This document shows positions 26,237 through 35,960 of a stretch of 64,000 bases of DNA, piece by piece; position 1 is the first letter of the stretch, and every line of letters begins with the position of its first letter. Position numbers and translations under genes: made by a program. This DNA comes from Lachnospiraceae bacterium (GTDB taxonomy: Bacteria > Bacillota > Clostridia > Lachnospirales > Lachnospiraceae). The DNA lies in the NCBI GenBank assembly GCA_902381685.1, contig LR698958.1, positions 1,622,833 through 1,686,832 of the forward strand. Direction: 5' to 3'. A model generated the notes under the pieces. That model was not told the DNA's origin and did not search any database. It saw only the letters and a program-made list of their open reading frames with translations.

Positions 26237-28804
26237 CTATTTTCGTCCACAGCACTGTTTGTATTTCTTTCCGCTTCCACATGGGCATGGATCGTTTGGA
26301 TATACTTTCTTTTCTTCTCTCTTCTTAGGTTCTTTCACAGATGTGTCATCTTTGTTTGTACCTGTCACCTGTGCAACCTGTTCTCTTTCTACTTTCTGCT
26401 CTATTCTAACGTGGAATAACAGACGTACCGTATCTTCTGCAATGGCATTTGTCATTGCTCCAAACATATCGTATCCGAGCATTTTATATTCTACAAGCGG
26501 ATCTCTCTGACCATATGCCTGAAGTCCGATACCCTGACGCAACTGATCCATATCATCAATGTGATCCATCCATTTTGCATCGATAACTTTTAATAAAATA
26601 ACACGCTCTACTTCTCTTAAATGTTCAATTTCAGGGAATTCAGCCTCTTTTGCCTCATACGCTTTTACGGCTCTTTCCTTCAATACATGTTTCAATTCTT
26701 TCTGACGCATGTTTTTCACTTCGTCCGGAGTAACAAATGTCATTGGAATTGTTGTGAGAAGGCTTCTTTCTAACTCTGCCAAATCCCACTCGTCTGAATC
26801 CAAATCAGGAGATACGCATGCATCTACAAGATTTTCCACATACTCCGTAATCATATGATAGATAGAATCTCTCATACTCTCTCCGTCTAACACGCGGCGT
26901 CTTTCCTCGTAAATAATCTCTCTCTGTTCATTCATTACCTGATCGTATTCCAACAGGTTTTTACGAATACCAAAGTTGTTATTTTCAATCTTCTTCTGTG
27001 CTTTTTCTATGGCATTTGAAAGCATCTTATGTTCTATCTGCTCTCCGTCCTCCACTCCAAGCGTATTAAATACACCCATAAGTTTCTCTGAACCGAACAG
27101 TCTCATCAAATCATCTTCCAATGAAATGTAAAATCTTGATTCACCCGGATCTCCCTGACGCCCTGAACGTCCTCGCAGCTGATTGTCAATACGTCTTGAT
27201 TCATGGCGTTCCGTACCGATGATTTTCAATCCTCCTGCATTCTTTGCATCATCGTCCAGTTTAATATCCGTACCACGACCTGCCATGTTTGTAGCGATAG
27301 TTACCGCACCATGTACACCTGCCTGAGCAACAATCTCCGCTTCCATCTCATGGAATTTCGCATTCAATACGTTATGAGGAACTCCTTCTTTTTTCAACAT
27401 TCTGCTCAACAGTTCAGAAGTTTCAATGGTAATTGTACCAACAAGAACCGGCTGTCCTTTTGCGTGCGCTTCCACAACTGCGTCGACAACCGCCTGGAAT
27501 TTTTCTTCTTTTGTCTTATATACGGCATCGTCCAAATCTTTTCTCTGTACAGGAAGATTTGTCGGAATCTCAACAACGTCCATTCCGTAAATATCGCGGA
27601 ACTCTTTTTCTTCTGTCAGGGCAGTACCTGTCATACCACTTTTCTTTTTGTACTTATTAAATAAATTCTGGAAAGTAATTGTCGCAAGCGTTTTACTTTC
27701 TCTCTTAACCTTTACATGTTCTTTTGCTTCAATCGCCTGATGAAGTCCGTCAGAATAACGGCGTCCCGGCATAATACGTCCGGTAAATTCATCGACAATC
27801 ATAACTTCTCCTTCAGGAGTAACAACGTAATCCTGATCTCTGAACATTAAGTTATGGGCACGAAGCGCTAAAATAACATTATGCTGAATTTCTAAGTTTT
27901 CAGGATCTGCTAAGTTTTCCAAGTGGAAGAATTTTTCTACTTTCTTCACACCGTCTTCCGTAAGGCTTACGTTCTTTTCTTTCTCATTTACGATAAAGTC
28001 GCCTGTCTCCTCGATTTCCTCTCCCATAATGGCATTCATCTTAGAGAATTCTCCGCTCGCCTCTCCGCGTTCCATCTGTCTTGCTAAAATGTCGCATGCT
28101 TCATATAATTTTGTAGATTTTCCGCTCTGTCCTGAAATAATAAGCGGTGTTCTCGCCTCATCAATCAATACGGAGTCAACCTCATCGATTACGGCAAAAT
28201 GAAGCCCTCTCTGTACTAACTGTTCTTTATAAATAACCATGTTATCTCTCAAATAATCAAAACCAAGTTCATTATTTGTCACATATGTAATATCGCAGTT
28301 ATACGCTTCACGGCGTTCGTCATTGTCCATAGAGTTCAAAACAACGCCGACTGTCAGTCCGAGGAACTCATGTACCTGTCCCATCCACTCAGCATCACGC
28401 TTTGCCAAATAGTCATTGACTGTAACGATATGTGTTCCCTTGCCTTCCAACGCATTCAAATATGCAGGTAATGTAGAAACCAAAGTTTTACCTTCACCTG
28501 TTCTCATCTCGGAAATACGTCCCTGATGGAGAATAATTCCACCAATTAACTGTACTCTATAATGTCTCATATGTAATGTACGGACAGCGGCTTCTCTTAC
28601 TGTGGCAAATGCTTCCGGTAAAATATCATCAAGCGTTTCTCCCTTTGCCAGTCTTTCTTTAAATTCTTTTGTTTTATCCCGCAATTCCTCATCTGATAAT
28701 TTCTGCATATCCGGTTCTAATGCTTCAATCTTATCGACAATCGGATAAATACGCTTTAATTCATGTTCGCTGTGTGTACCAAAAATTTTTTCTAATAAGC
28801 CCAT
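26237..28804 (-). CDS. secA: SecA preprotein translocase ATPase (855 aa)
   Basis: Peripheral membrane motor that drives secreted proteins through SecYEG. DEAD-type motifs are present: Walker [12 protein letters not shown] (about residues 100-110), [21 protein letters not shown], and GRGTDIKL with [13 protein letters not shown] in the second motor domain. The C-terminal zinc tail [13 protein letters not shown] is intact. ATG 28804 behind AAGGAG is the start. prfB follows 19 bases later, the common secA-prfB pair of Firmicutes. Confidence 0.97.
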   Translation of the reverse strand: MGLLEKIFGTHSEHELKRIYPIVDKIEALEPDMQKLSDEELRDKTKEFKERLAKGETLDDILPEAFATVREAAVRTLHMRHYRVQLIGGIILHQGRISEMRTGEGKTLVSTLPAYLNALEGKGTHIVTVNDYLAKRDAEWMGQVHEFLGLTVGVVLNSMDNDERREAYNCDITYVTNNELGFDYLRDNMVIYKEQLVQRGLHFAVIDEVDSVLIDEARTPLIISGQSGKSTKLYEACDILARQMERGEASGEFSKMNAIMGEEIEETGDFIVNEKEKNVSLTEDGVKKVEKFFHLENLADPENLEIQHNVILALRAHNLMFRDQDYVVTPEGEVMIVDEFTGRIMPGRRYSDGLHQAIEAKEHVKVKRESKTLATITFQNLFNKYKKKSGMTGTALTEEKEFRDIYGMDVVEIPTNLPVQRKDLDDAVYKTKEEKFQAVVDAVVEAHAKGQPVLVGTITIETSELLSRMLKKEGVPHNVLNAKFHEMEAEIVAQAGVHGAVTIATNMAGRGTDIKLDDDAKNAGGLKIIGTERHESRRIDNQLRGRSGRQGDPGESRFYISLEDDLMRLFGSEKLMGVFNTLGVEDGEQIEHKMLSNAIEKAQKKIENNNFGIRKNLLEYDQVMNEQREIIYEERRRVLDGESMRDSIYHMITEYVENLVDACVSPDLDSDEWDLAELERSLLTTIPMTFVTPDEVKNMRQKELKHVLKERAVKAYEAKEAEFPEIEHLREVERVILLKVIDAKWMDHIDDMDQLRQGIGLQAYGQRDPLVEYKMLGYDMFGAMTNAIAEDTVRLLFHVRIEQKVEREQVAQVTGTNKDDTSVKEPKKREEKKVYPNDPCPCGSGKKYKQCCGRK

Positions 28805-28869
28805 ATCTTTCTCCTTGTTTGAAAATTCAAGAATCTTCGGTGTCCTTTCCCGAAGTCCAACTATGTTCC

Positions 28870-28898
28870 ATTTTATCACTATACATACGTCAATTCAA
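28870..28898 (-). promoter_or_regulatory. secA promoter
   Basis: TTGAAT (28893-28898) and TAAAAT (28870-28875) with a 17-base spacer on the minus strand, about 66 bases before the secA start. The leader can form a small CTTCGG...CCGAAG hairpin (about 28834-28856). Confidence 0.65.
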
Positions 28899-28934
28899 CC
28901 ATTTTCTCTTACAAATGTCTTTATGGGGAATACA

Positions 28935-28967
28935 AAAAAAGAGTGTTGCATTTCGCCCCACTCTTTC
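28935..28967 (-). terminator. Terminator of the small lipoprotein gene
   Basis: AAAGAGTG (28960-28967 on minus) pairs with CACTCTTT (28939-28946) and is followed by a run of seven T. It isolates the lipoprotein gene from secA. Confidence 0.85.
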
Positions 28968-28976
28968 CCTTCTAAC

Positions 28977-29267
28977 TTATTTTGTTGGTGTCTTATCAGC
29001 GCTGTTATTTGTATTGTTATTTGTGTTATTTCGATTATTTCCTGTAACATTATCTACCGTGTCTTCCACACCGTCTACGACATCTCGAACCCCGTTATCA
29101 ATGCCCCGTCCTACATCTTCCATAACTCCGTCACCGTCTGTATTTTTCTTATCGGTGTTTGTTGTTGTGTTACCATTGTTGTTTGCATTTTCCTTTGTTC
29201 CGCAGCCAACTGCAAAAAGCATGCATACGCACAATAACGCTACTACTGTCTTTTTTATCTGTTTCAT
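28977..29267 (-). CDS. Small Asn/Thr-rich lipoprotein (96 aa)
   Basis: A clear lipoprotein signal (MKQIKKTVVALLCVCMLFAV then the lipobox Cys in VGCGT, residue 22). The mature part is short, hydrophilic and low in complexity: Asn/Thr-rich stretches flank a motif rich in Gly, Asp and Val (MEDVGRGIDNGVRDVVDGVEDTVDNV), which looks amphipathic. The function is unknown; it is probably tethered at the outer face of the membrane. The start at 29267 follows GGGAG. It is a single-gene unit between dapB and secA. Confidence 0.75.
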   Translation of the reverse strand: MKQIKKTVVALLCVCMLFAVGCGTKENANNNGNTTTNTDKKNTDGDGVMEDVGRGIDNGVRDVVDGVEDTVDNVTGNNRNNTNNNTNNSADKTPTK

Positions 29268-29379
29268 CTTATTTCTCCCTTTCTGTGTATTATGATTCAC
29301 TAAGAATTTCTTCTTAACAGTAATATTTGCAAATCATTTTTTTCTATACACATTTTGACTTAGGGAAATTTTACCATTT

Positions 29380-30072
29380 TTATAAGAAAACATCTTTTAT
29401 TGTATATAACCCATTTTTCTGCCCCGGCAAAAATTTTGCCGCCTCCAACGCTCCTTTTGCAAAAATAGTTTTAGAATACGCCGTGTGTTTTATTTCAATC
29501 ACTTCATCTTCCCCTGCGAAAATAACTTCGTGTTCTCCCACTATCTTTCCGCATCGCACGGAAGCAATCGGTATATTTTCCTCTCCCACCGCCTTTTTTA
29601 ATGCAAGAGCAGTCCCGCTTGGAGCGTCCTTTTTATACCGATGATGTTTTTCAATGATTTCCACATCGTATCCCCTCGGAATCAATTCTCTCCCCAACGT
29701 TTTTAACAGTCCCAAAAGCACCGTGATGCCCAAAGACATATTTGCCGACTGTAATATAGGAAACTTTCCGGAAGATTTTTCTACTTTTTTCTGTTGTTCC
29801 TGGGACAGCCCTGTCGTACAAAGAACAAGTGGAAGCGACCTTTTTTCACAGACATTTAGCAGTTCTTCTATCCCGCCGGAATGTGAAAAATCAATCACCG
29901 CATCTGCCTTTACCCCGCACTCCCACAGACTGTCAAATACAGGATATGCCCTCTCTTTACTTCCGCATTTGTCCACACCTGCCACAATTTGTACTTCTTC
30001 GTCTTTTCCGGCAAGCATCGTAACGATTTCACCCATTTTACCGTTACAACCATGCAAAATTATGTCAACCAT
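29380..30072 (-). CDS. dapB: 4-hydroxy-tetrahydrodipicolinate reductase (230 aa)
   Basis: Second step of the lysine and diaminopimelate branch, NAD(P)H dependent. The N-terminal Rossmann motif is HGCNGKMGE (the usual GxxGxMG), and the catalytic and substrate-binding signature EKHHRYKKDAPSGTAL is intact. It is shorter than the enterobacterial enzyme but normal for clostridia. Its start overlaps the dapA end by 13 bases, so the two are translationally coupled. Confidence 0.94.
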   Translation of the reverse strand: MVDIILHGCNGKMGEIVTMLAGKDEEVQIVAGVDKCGSKERAYPVFDSLWECGVKADAVIDFSHSGGIEELLNVCEKRSLPLVLCTTGLSQEQQKKVEKSSGKFPILQSANMSLGITVLLGLLKTLGRELIPRGYDVEIIEKHHRYKKDAPSGTALALKKAVGEENIPIASVRCGKIVGEHEVIFAGEDEVIEIKHTAYSKTIFAKGALEAAKFLPGQKNGLYTIKDVFL

Positions 30073-30977
30073 ATATTTCCTTCCCCTGATAATTCTATAC
30101 CATACTCACACATAATACGGGCGAGCGTCCTCTCTTTTTCCTCCTCCAATTCTAACAAAGGCATTCTAAGTCCACCCACATCTTTACCCATAAGTGATAA
30201 CGCTTTTTTAATTGGAATCGGGTTTACTTCACAAAACAACTGACGAATTAAAGGAAGCGCTTTCAGTTGCAATGCACAGCTTTCCTTTATGTTTCCTGAC
30301 AGAAAGTTTTCGCATATTTTATGCACTTCTTTAGGCGCTATGTTGGCAAGAACGGAAATCACTCCCTTTCCGCCAAGTGATAATACCGGAACAATCTGAT
30401 TATCGTTCCCCGCATATATGTCTGTTTTTCCTTCTGTAAGTTCCATAATTCTTGCCACCTGCGAAATATTGCCCGACGCTTCTTTTATCGCCACAATATT
30501 TTCTTCATTTTTCATCAGTTGGGCAACCGTTTCCGGCTCTATATTGCAGCCGGTTCTGCTTCCTACGTTATATAGAATAATTGGAATTCTTATATTTTCA
30601 GCAATTTTTCCATAGTGTGCTATCAAACCTCGCTGCGTAGGTTTATTATAATAGGGGGTTACAACAAGTACGCCGTCCGCACCGCAGTTTTCCGCTTCCT
30701 TTGATAATTGCACTGTAGTCTGCGTACAGTTTGTTCCCGTCCCCGCTATAATCGGTACTCTTCCTTTGGCAAATTCTACCGCCCTTCTTATACAGAAGAG
30801 CCTTTCTTCTTCTGACAAAGTAGCAGATTCCCCTGTCGTTCCGCAAATAATAAGCGCATCTGTCTGATTCTCACAGTGGTATTCCACCAATTCTTCCAGC
30901 ATTTCTTCATTGATGCTTCCGTCTTTGCGAAACGGTGTTACAAGGGCAACCCCCGAACCGATAAAAACAGATTTCAT
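30060..30977 (-). CDS. dapA: 4-hydroxy-tetrahydrodipicolinate synthase (305 aa)
   Basis: Condenses pyruvate with aspartate semialdehyde. It is a TIM-barrel class I aldolase: the Schiff-base Lys lies in NIVAIKEASGNI (about residue 164), the Tyr in VVTPYYNKPTQRG (about 136) and the pyruvate-binding GTTGES near residue 47. Full length. It follows the double-OB protein gene by only three bases, so expression is linked to it. Confidence 0.95.
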   Translation of the reverse strand: MKSVFIGSGVALVTPFRKDGSINEEMLEELVEYHCENQTDALIICGTTGESATLSEEERLFCIRRAVEFAKGRVPIIAGTGTNCTQTTVQLSKEAENCGADGVLVVTPYYNKPTQRGLIAHYGKIAENIRIPIILYNVGSRTGCNIEPETVAQLMKNEENIVAIKEASGNISQVARIMELTEGKTDIYAGNDNQIVPVLSLGGKGVISVLANIAPKEVHKICENFLSGNIKESCALQLKALPLIRQLFCEVNPIPIKKALSLMGKDVGGLRMPLLELEEEKERTLARIMCEYGIELSGEGNIWLT

Positions 30978-30980
30978 TTT

Positions 30981-31610
30981 CTATTCTCCAACACATTCTA
31001 ATTTGCTGACAGATACCTCATAGGCAACACGTTTTTCCGTTTCCACCTCCGATAGTTTTTTCACGTATTCTCTGCTCTGAATACGTCCGAGAACCTGAAC
31101 ATGTTCTCCAACCTCAAAAGAAGATGCATATCTTGCATTTCTTCCCCAACAGATACACGGTATGTAATCCGATTTTCCGTATGGTCTGTTGACCGCCAGC
31201 AATAAATCCGCGATTTCCCTGCCAAGCGGTGTTTTTCTGTAAACCGGCGCCTTACAGATATATCCGTCCAACAAAATATTATTTGTTTTTGCTCCGTCCA
31301 ATTCCTCTTCCACAAATGAGATTTCTCTTGCAAACACAGACAGTACAAGTCGGTTTCTGTCCTCCTCGTGTCTGTTATATGAGCGGAACTGACCATTTAC
31401 CATAATATATTCTCCGCGATAATCCTGTGTCACATCAATAAGTCTTTCTGAAACCATCAATGGGATTCTGTCATCTGAGTTACTCAGTCTTCTCACCAAA
31501 ACTTCCACCATATAAAATCCTTCACCAAACACTTCATGGCTGAAAGTAAATTCAGATACTACCTCTCCCATAATTGTAACTTGATTGTTTTCAATAACCT
31601 TATCCGACAT
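30981..31610 (-). CDS. Single-stranded DNA-binding-like protein with two OB folds (209 aa)
   Basis: The protein appears to contain two SSB-type OB domains in tandem: residues about 7-105 (NNQVTIMGEVVSEFTFSHEV, then YIMVNGQFRSYNRH) and about 112-205 (NNILLDGYICKAPVYRKTPLGREIADLLLAVNR, then VQVLGRIQSREY). The second repeat keeps the SSB motif with RKTPLGREI and the aromatic WGRNARYASSF; the first is diverged. There is no acidic SSB C-terminal tip. It is first in a unit with dapA and dapB, an odd partnership for a DNA-binding protein. It is distinct from the house-keeping ssb expected elsewhere. Confidence 0.75.
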   Translation of the reverse strand: MSDKVIENNQVTIMGEVVSEFTFSHEVFGEGFYMVEVLVRRLSNSDDRIPLMVSERLIDVTQDYRGEYIMVNGQFRSYNRHEEDRNRLVLSVFAREISFVEEELDGAKTNNILLDGYICKAPVYRKTPLGREIADLLLAVNRPYGKSDYIPCICWGRNARYASSFEVGEHVQVLGRIQSREYVKKLSEVETEKRVAYEVSVSKLECVGE

Positions 31611-31752
31611 AATTTGTAATTCTCCCTTCCTCTTCGTCGTATTTTCTTGTCTATACTATCTTATTCCCCTATTTTTCTTTTAAGACCATATTTCCCCGAA
31701 AACCGTATGCCTTTTCTCGACAACTAAAATCGACATTTTTCCTTCAAAACCC

Positions 31753-31820
31753 TTGTAATCTAACGATAATGTGATAAACTGTATAAGTTGTAATTTGCTA
31801 ATAAGCCAAATAGTTGGCTT
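31753..31820 (+). promoter_or_regulatory. typA promoter and leader hairpin
   Basis: TTGTAA (31753-31758), 16 bases, TAAACT (31775-31780). In the leader, AAGCCAA (31803-31809) pairs with TTGGCTT (31814-31820) and is followed by TTTG, a terminator-like shape 28 bases before the typA start, which could attenuate. The promoter is only moderately convincing. Confidence 0.45.
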
Positions 31821-31847
31821 TTGATAAAAGAAAGAAGGTAACTTATA

Positions 31848-33671
31848 ATGAAAACCAAAAGAGAAGATATAAGAAACATTGCCATTATCGCCCATGTAGA
31901 CCACGGGAAAACAACTCTCGTTGACGAGTTATTAAAACAAAGCGGTGTATTCCGTGAAAATCAGGAAGTTGCGGAACGTGTTATGGACTCCAATGACATC
32001 GAACGTGAACGTGGGATTACTATTCTTGCGAAAAATACTGCCGTATATTATAAAGATACAAAAATTAATATCATTGACACACCGGGACACGCTGACTTCG
32101 GCGGAGAGGTAGAACGTGTATTAAAAATGGTAAATGGTGTTATCCTTGTTGTAGATGCTTTTGAAGGTGCAATGCCTCAGACGAAATTTGTTCTTCGCAA
32201 AGCGTTGGAATTACAACTTCCGGTTATCGTTTGCATCAACAAAATTGACCGTCCTGAAGCACGCCCTGACGAAGTTATCGATGAAATTTTGGAACTTTTC
32301 ATGGACTTGGACGCTTCCGACGAACAGTTAGACTGTCCGTTTATCTACGCTTCTGCAAAAGCAGGACACGCTATTTTAGATTTAACTGACGATCCGAAAA
32401 ACATGGTTCCATTGTTTGAAACAATCTTGGACTACATTCCTGCTCCGGAAGGCGATCCTGATGCGGATACACAGGTATTGATCAGTACAATCGACTATAA
32501 TGAATATGTCGGACGTATCGGTGTGGGAAAAGTTGATAACGGTACTATTTCCGTAAATCAGGATATGGTTGTTGTAAACGCCCACGAACCTGACAAACAG
32601 AAAAAAGTAAAAATCAGTAAATTATATGAATTTGACGGATTAAATAAAGTGGAAGTAAAAGAAGCCGGCATCGGTTCAATCGTTGCCATCTCAGGAATTT
32701 CCGACATTGCTATCGGAGATACGCTTTGCTCACCGGAAAATCCTGTTGCGATTCCATTCCAGAAAATTTCCGAGCCGACTATCGCCATGCAATTTATTGT
32801 AAACGACAGTCCTTTTGCCGGACAGGAAGGAAAATATGTAACCTCACGTCATTTAAGGGAACGCCTTTTCAGAGAATTAAACACGGACGTAAGTCTTCGC
32901 GTGGAAGAATCTGAAAACGCCGACAGTTTCCGCGTATCAGGACGTGGCGAACTTCATTTATCCGTGTTAATCGAAAACATGCGTCGTGAAGGATACGAGT
33001 TTGCCGTAAGTAAGGCGGAAGTATTATATAAAAAAGACGAGAAAGGCAAACTGTTAGAGCCAATCGAAACCGCTTACATTGATGTTCCTGATGAATTTAC
33101 CGGAACGGTTATCGACAAATTAAGCCAGAGAAAAGGTGAACTCCAGAACATGAGTGCATCAAACGGAGGTTATACACGGTTGGAATTTTCTATTCCGGCC
33201 CGCGGACTTATCGGTTACCGTGGTGAATTTATGACAGATACAAAAGGAAACGGTATTTTAAATACGGCATTCGAAGGATATGCCCCATATAAAGGAGATA
33301 TTCAGTACCGCAAACAAGGTTCTCTTATCGCCTTTGAAACAGGGGAATCCGTAACATACGGTCTTTTCAGCGCTCAGGAACGAGGAACTTTATTTATCGG
33401 ACCCGGTGAAAAAGTTTATTCCGGTATGGTTATCGGTCAGAACGGAAAGGCAGAGGACATTGAATTAAATGTATGCAAAACAAAACATCTGACAAACACC
33501 CGTTCTTCAGGCTCTGACGATGCTCTAAAACTGACAACTCCACGTATTTTAAGTTTGGAGGAGGCTTTAGACTTTATTGACACAGATGAATTACTTGAAG
33601 TTACTCCGAAAACATTGCGTATCCGCAAAAAGATTCTTGATTCTAAAATGAGAAAAAGAGGAGCAAAATAG
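31848..33671 (+). CDS. typA: Translational GTPase TypA/BipA (607 aa)
   Basis: Ribosome-binding elongation-factor-like GTPase for stress adaptation and large-subunit assembly. The G domain has G1 HVDHGKTTL (about residues 17-25), GITILAKN as G2, [12 protein letters not shown] as G3 and NKIDRP as G4. EF-G-like domains III and V and the TypA-specific C-terminal domain follow ([14 protein letters not shown]). Full length. Its stop overlaps the GTG of the downstream PAP2 gene by one base. Confidence 0.97.
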   Translation: MKTKREDIRNIAIIAHVDHGKTTLVDELLKQSGVFRENQEVAERVMDSNDIERERGITILAKNTAVYYKDTKINIIDTPGHADFGGEVERVLKMVNGVILVVDAFEGAMPQTKFVLRKALELQLPVIVCINKIDRPEARPDEVIDEILELFMDLDASDEQLDCPFIYASAKAGHAILDLTDDPKNMVPLFETILDYIPAPEGDPDADTQVLISTIDYNEYVGRIGVGKVDNGTISVNQDMVVVNAHEPDKQKKVKISKLYEFDGLNKVEVKEAGIGSIVAISGISDIAIGDTLCSPENPVAIPFQKISEPTIAMQFIVNDSPFAGQEGKYVTSRHLRERLFRELNTDVSLRVEESENADSFRVSGRGELHLSVLIENMRREGYEFAVSKAEVLYKKDEKGKLLEPIETAYIDVPDEFTGTVIDKLSQRKGELQNMSASNGGYTRLEFSIPARGLIGYRGEFMTDTKGNGILNTAFEGYAPYKGDIQYRKQGSLIAFETGESVTYGLFSAQERGTLFIGPGEKVYSGMVIGQNGKAEDIELNVCKTKHLTNTRSSGSDDALKLTTPRILSLEEALDFIDTDELLEVTPKTLRIRKKILDSKMRKRGAK

Positions 33672-34579
33672 TGGATTTTTTAAGATTACTCGAGGGGATT
33701 CGCTCCCCTCTTTTCAATAAGATTTTTCAATTTGTTACGTATTTTGGGCAGGAACTTTTAATCATTGCGTTTATCTGCACGCTTTATTGGTGTGTAAATA
33801 AACGCTTTGCTTATATCTTGGGATTTACTTACTTTACCGCAGGACTTTGTGTCCAGACATTAAAAATCACATTTCGCATTCCCAGACCGTGGGTAATTGA
33901 CCCTAACTTTCACCCTGTAGAAAGTGCTGTTCCCGCTGCTACCGGATATTCCTTCCCAAGCGGACATACACAGGGGGCAACCTCTCTTTTTGCTCCCATT
34001 GCCTTTCACACGAAAAAGCGGATTCTTTCTTTTTTGTGCGTATGTGCATTTTTACTTGTGGGATTTTCCCGTATGTATTTAGGAGTACACACGCCAAAAG
34101 ACGTGCTTGTTTCTATGGGTATTTCCCTGTTTTTTGCATGGCTGATTACACATTTCTCCCATATTCTTTTGGATATGGAATGCTACCGGAAACGAATTGT
34201 CTTCTGTTTAATCTGTCTTGCCGCCCTAATTTCCATATACACACTTTTTCTTCTGCATACAGATACAATCGACTATAAATATGCTGCCGACTGTCTGAAA
34301 GCATGTGGAGCCGGTATCGGATTTGCGGTGGGTTGGTATATTGAACAGACTTATCTGCAGTTTGACGTAAAGACAAAGCACATTTACACACAGGTTCTTA
34401 AAGTAATCATCGGACTTTTAATTGCTCTATTGATAAAATCTTTTCTGCCTTTTCTTATCGGTGAGAGCATTTTCTCAAAAATGGCAGAATACTTTATTCT
34501 TGTACTATGGATTCTCGTCCTCTATCCATACTGTTTCAACCGGGTAAATAAATTTTCTTTACAGAAAAGCATAGATTAG
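33671..34579 (+). CDS. PAP2-family membrane phosphatase (302 aa)
   Basis: Integral membrane acid phosphatase, with lipid phosphates such as undecaprenyl pyrophosphate or phosphatidylglycerol phosphate as likely substrates. The three-part signature is complete: KITFRIPRP (about residues 68-76), PSGHT (about 97-101) and SRMYLGVHTPKDV (about 136-148). About eight hydrophobic segments are present; the C-terminal half adds several not needed for the core fold. It starts with GTG behind AGAGGAG and is coupled to typA. Confidence 0.88.
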   Translation: MDFLRLLEGIRSPLFNKIFQFVTYFGQELLIIAFICTLYWCVNKRFAYILGFTYFTAGLCVQTLKITFRIPRPWVIDPNFHPVESAVPAATGYSFPSGHTQGATSLFAPIAFHTKKRILSFLCVCAFLLVGFSRMYLGVHTPKDVLVSMGISLFFAWLITHFSHILLDMECYRKRIVFCLICLAALISIYTLFLLHTDTIDYKYAADCLKACGAGIGFAVGWYIEQTYLQFDVKTKHIYTQVLKVIIGLLIALLIKSFLPFLIGESIFSKMAEYFILVLWILVLYPYCFNRVNKFSLQKSID

Positions 34580-34614
34580 ATAGAATAAAAGAAAAGAGAA
34601 AAAGAGGGTTTTCT

Positions 34615-35226
34615 ATGACAAAATATCTATCTGCTATTTTAAAGAAACTGGCAACTGCAATGGAAATATTTATCGCTTTTCTTCTTGCCGTGGGTATCAT
34701 TTTGCTCTCGGCAAGACTTACTCTCGACCTGATTCACATTCCAAATTTGGAAGTTTCTCCAAATTATGAGGATCTGTTGGAAAACTGTTTTAACCTGATT
34801 ATCGGGGTAGAATTGATTCGTATGGTGTACACACACAGACCGGGAACTGTATTTGAAGTGTTACTTTTCGCCATCGCACGACAGGTAATTATCGAACACG
34901 GCTCTCCGCTAAACAGTCTTATCGGTGTAGTTGCCATAGCTGTTCTGTTTGCAACAAGAAAATTCCTTTTCTGTGAATTTGACGAAGCAGAAAAAATACT
35001 TTTTCGGGCAACGCAGAAAGTCTTTCTTGTCAACAGACTGATTCATGTGAACATACCTTTTGAGGAAGGAGATACTCTCCGCGATGTGATTGTACGACAG
35101 TTAGATAAACATCAGGAAGATGTCGGCGTGGGTGCATGTGCCTACTTTTCTAATTTAGGACTTCGCGTTGCAAAAATGCATAAGGGAGAAATCTCCCGTG
35201 TGGAAGTCATTCGCTCAATCAAATAA
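34615..35226 (+). CDS. PsiE-like membrane protein (203 aa)
   Basis: Four hydrophobic segments fill the first 120 residues (MEIFIAFLLAVGIILLSARL, then around residues 60-72, 82-92 and 98-112), resembling the phosphate-starvation-inducible PsiE family. A soluble C-terminal domain of about 80 residues follows (VNRLIHVNIPFEEGDTLRDV onward), which is absent from short PsiE proteins and recalls a small ligand-binding regulatory fold. Function unknown. Ribosome site AGAGGG. A strong terminator closes the typA-PAP2-PsiE unit. Confidence 0.65.
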   Translation: MTKYLSAILKKLATAMEIFIAFLLAVGIILLSARLTLDLIHIPNLEVSPNYEDLLENCFNLIIGVELIRMVYTHRPGTVFEVLLFAIARQVIIEHGSPLNSLIGVVAIAVLFATRKFLFCEFDEAEKILFRATQKVFLVNRLIHVNIPFEEGDTLRDVIVRQLDKHQEDVGVGACAYFSNLGLRVAKMHKGEISRVEVIRSIK

Positions 35227-35229
35227 TCT

Positions 35230-35264
35230 AAAAGACTGACTTTTAATTGTCAGTCTTTTATTTT
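35230..35264 (+). terminator. Terminator of the typA unit
   Basis: AAAAGACTGAC (35230-35240) pairs perfectly with GTCAGTCTTTT (35249-35259), followed by ATTTTT. Confidence 0.9.
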
Positions 35265-35291
35265 TATTTAATATTTTTATCTTTCTTTTTG

Positions 35292-35320
35292 TTGCATTCT
35301 TCTCGGTTTTTATGTATAAT
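35292..35320 (+). promoter_or_regulatory. hpf promoter
   Basis: TTGCAT (35292-35297), 17 bases, TATAAT (35315-35320), about 56 bases before the hpf start. A good housekeeping-type promoter. Confidence 0.75.
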
Positions 35321-35375
35321 ATATCCATAGTACAAACTATCCTTTGTACAATATATCGAAAAGGAGTTGGACAGC

Positions 35376-35912
35376 ATGAAATTTATTATTAGCGGAAAAA
35401 ATATTGAGGTAACACCAGGTTTAAAAGAAACTATCGAGCATAAACTCGGCAAATTAGAAAGGTACTTCACTCCTGACACGGAAATTATTGTAACACTTAG
35501 TGTAGAAAAAGAACGTCAAAAAATTGAGGTTACTATTCCTGTTAAAAAAGACATCATTCGTTCGGAGCAGGTAAGCAGCGATATGTATGTATCCATCGAT
35601 TTGGTAGAGGAAGTTATTGAAAGACAACTTCGTAAATACAAAAATAAATTAGTGGCAAGACATCAGGCAGGCGGTAATTTTAATCAGGCTTTCTTTGAAT
35701 CGGAAGATGATACGGCCGACACCAACGAGATTAAAATTGTTCGTACAAAACGATTCGGTATCAAACCGATGTTCCCTGAAGATGCTTGTATGCAAATGGA
35801 TTTATTAGGACATAACTTCTTTGTATTCAGCAATGCAGAAACAGAACAGGTAAATGTAGTTTATAAACGTAAGGACGGTTCATTTGGTTTAATTGAACCG
35901 GAATTCCAATAG
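35376..35912 (+). CDS. hpf: Long-form ribosome hibernation promoting factor (178 aa)
   Basis: Binds the small subunit and pairs ribosomes into inactive 100S dimers in slow growth. The N-terminal RaiA/HPF domain (residues about 1-100, FIISGKNIEVTPGLKETIE) is joined by a linker to the C-terminal dimerisation domain (about 120-178, IVRTKRFGIKPMFPEDACMQ), which marks the long form typical of Firmicutes. ATG 35376 has AAAGGAG; a TTG three codons earlier is less likely. Monocistronic. Confidence 0.95.
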   Translation: MKFIISGKNIEVTPGLKETIEHKLGKLERYFTPDTEIIVTLSVEKERQKIEVTIPVKKDIIRSEQVSSDMYVSIDLVEEVIERQLRKYKNKLVARHQAGGNFNQAFFESEDDTADTNEIKIVRTKRFGIKPMFPEDACMQMDLLGHNFFVFSNAETEQVNVVYKRKDGSFGLIEPEFQ

Positions 35913-35924
35913 TACCCCCTTTTT

Positions 35925-35960
35925 AAAGAGCCTTCGCAAACTAAATGCGAAGGCTCTTTT
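35925..35960. terminator. Bidirectional terminator, hpf and acetyltransferase
   Basis: AAAGAGCCTTCGCA (35925-35938) pairs with TGCGAAGGCTCTTT (35946-35959); T residues follow on both strands. The right arm overlaps the last codons of the acetyltransferase gene. Confidence 0.9.
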
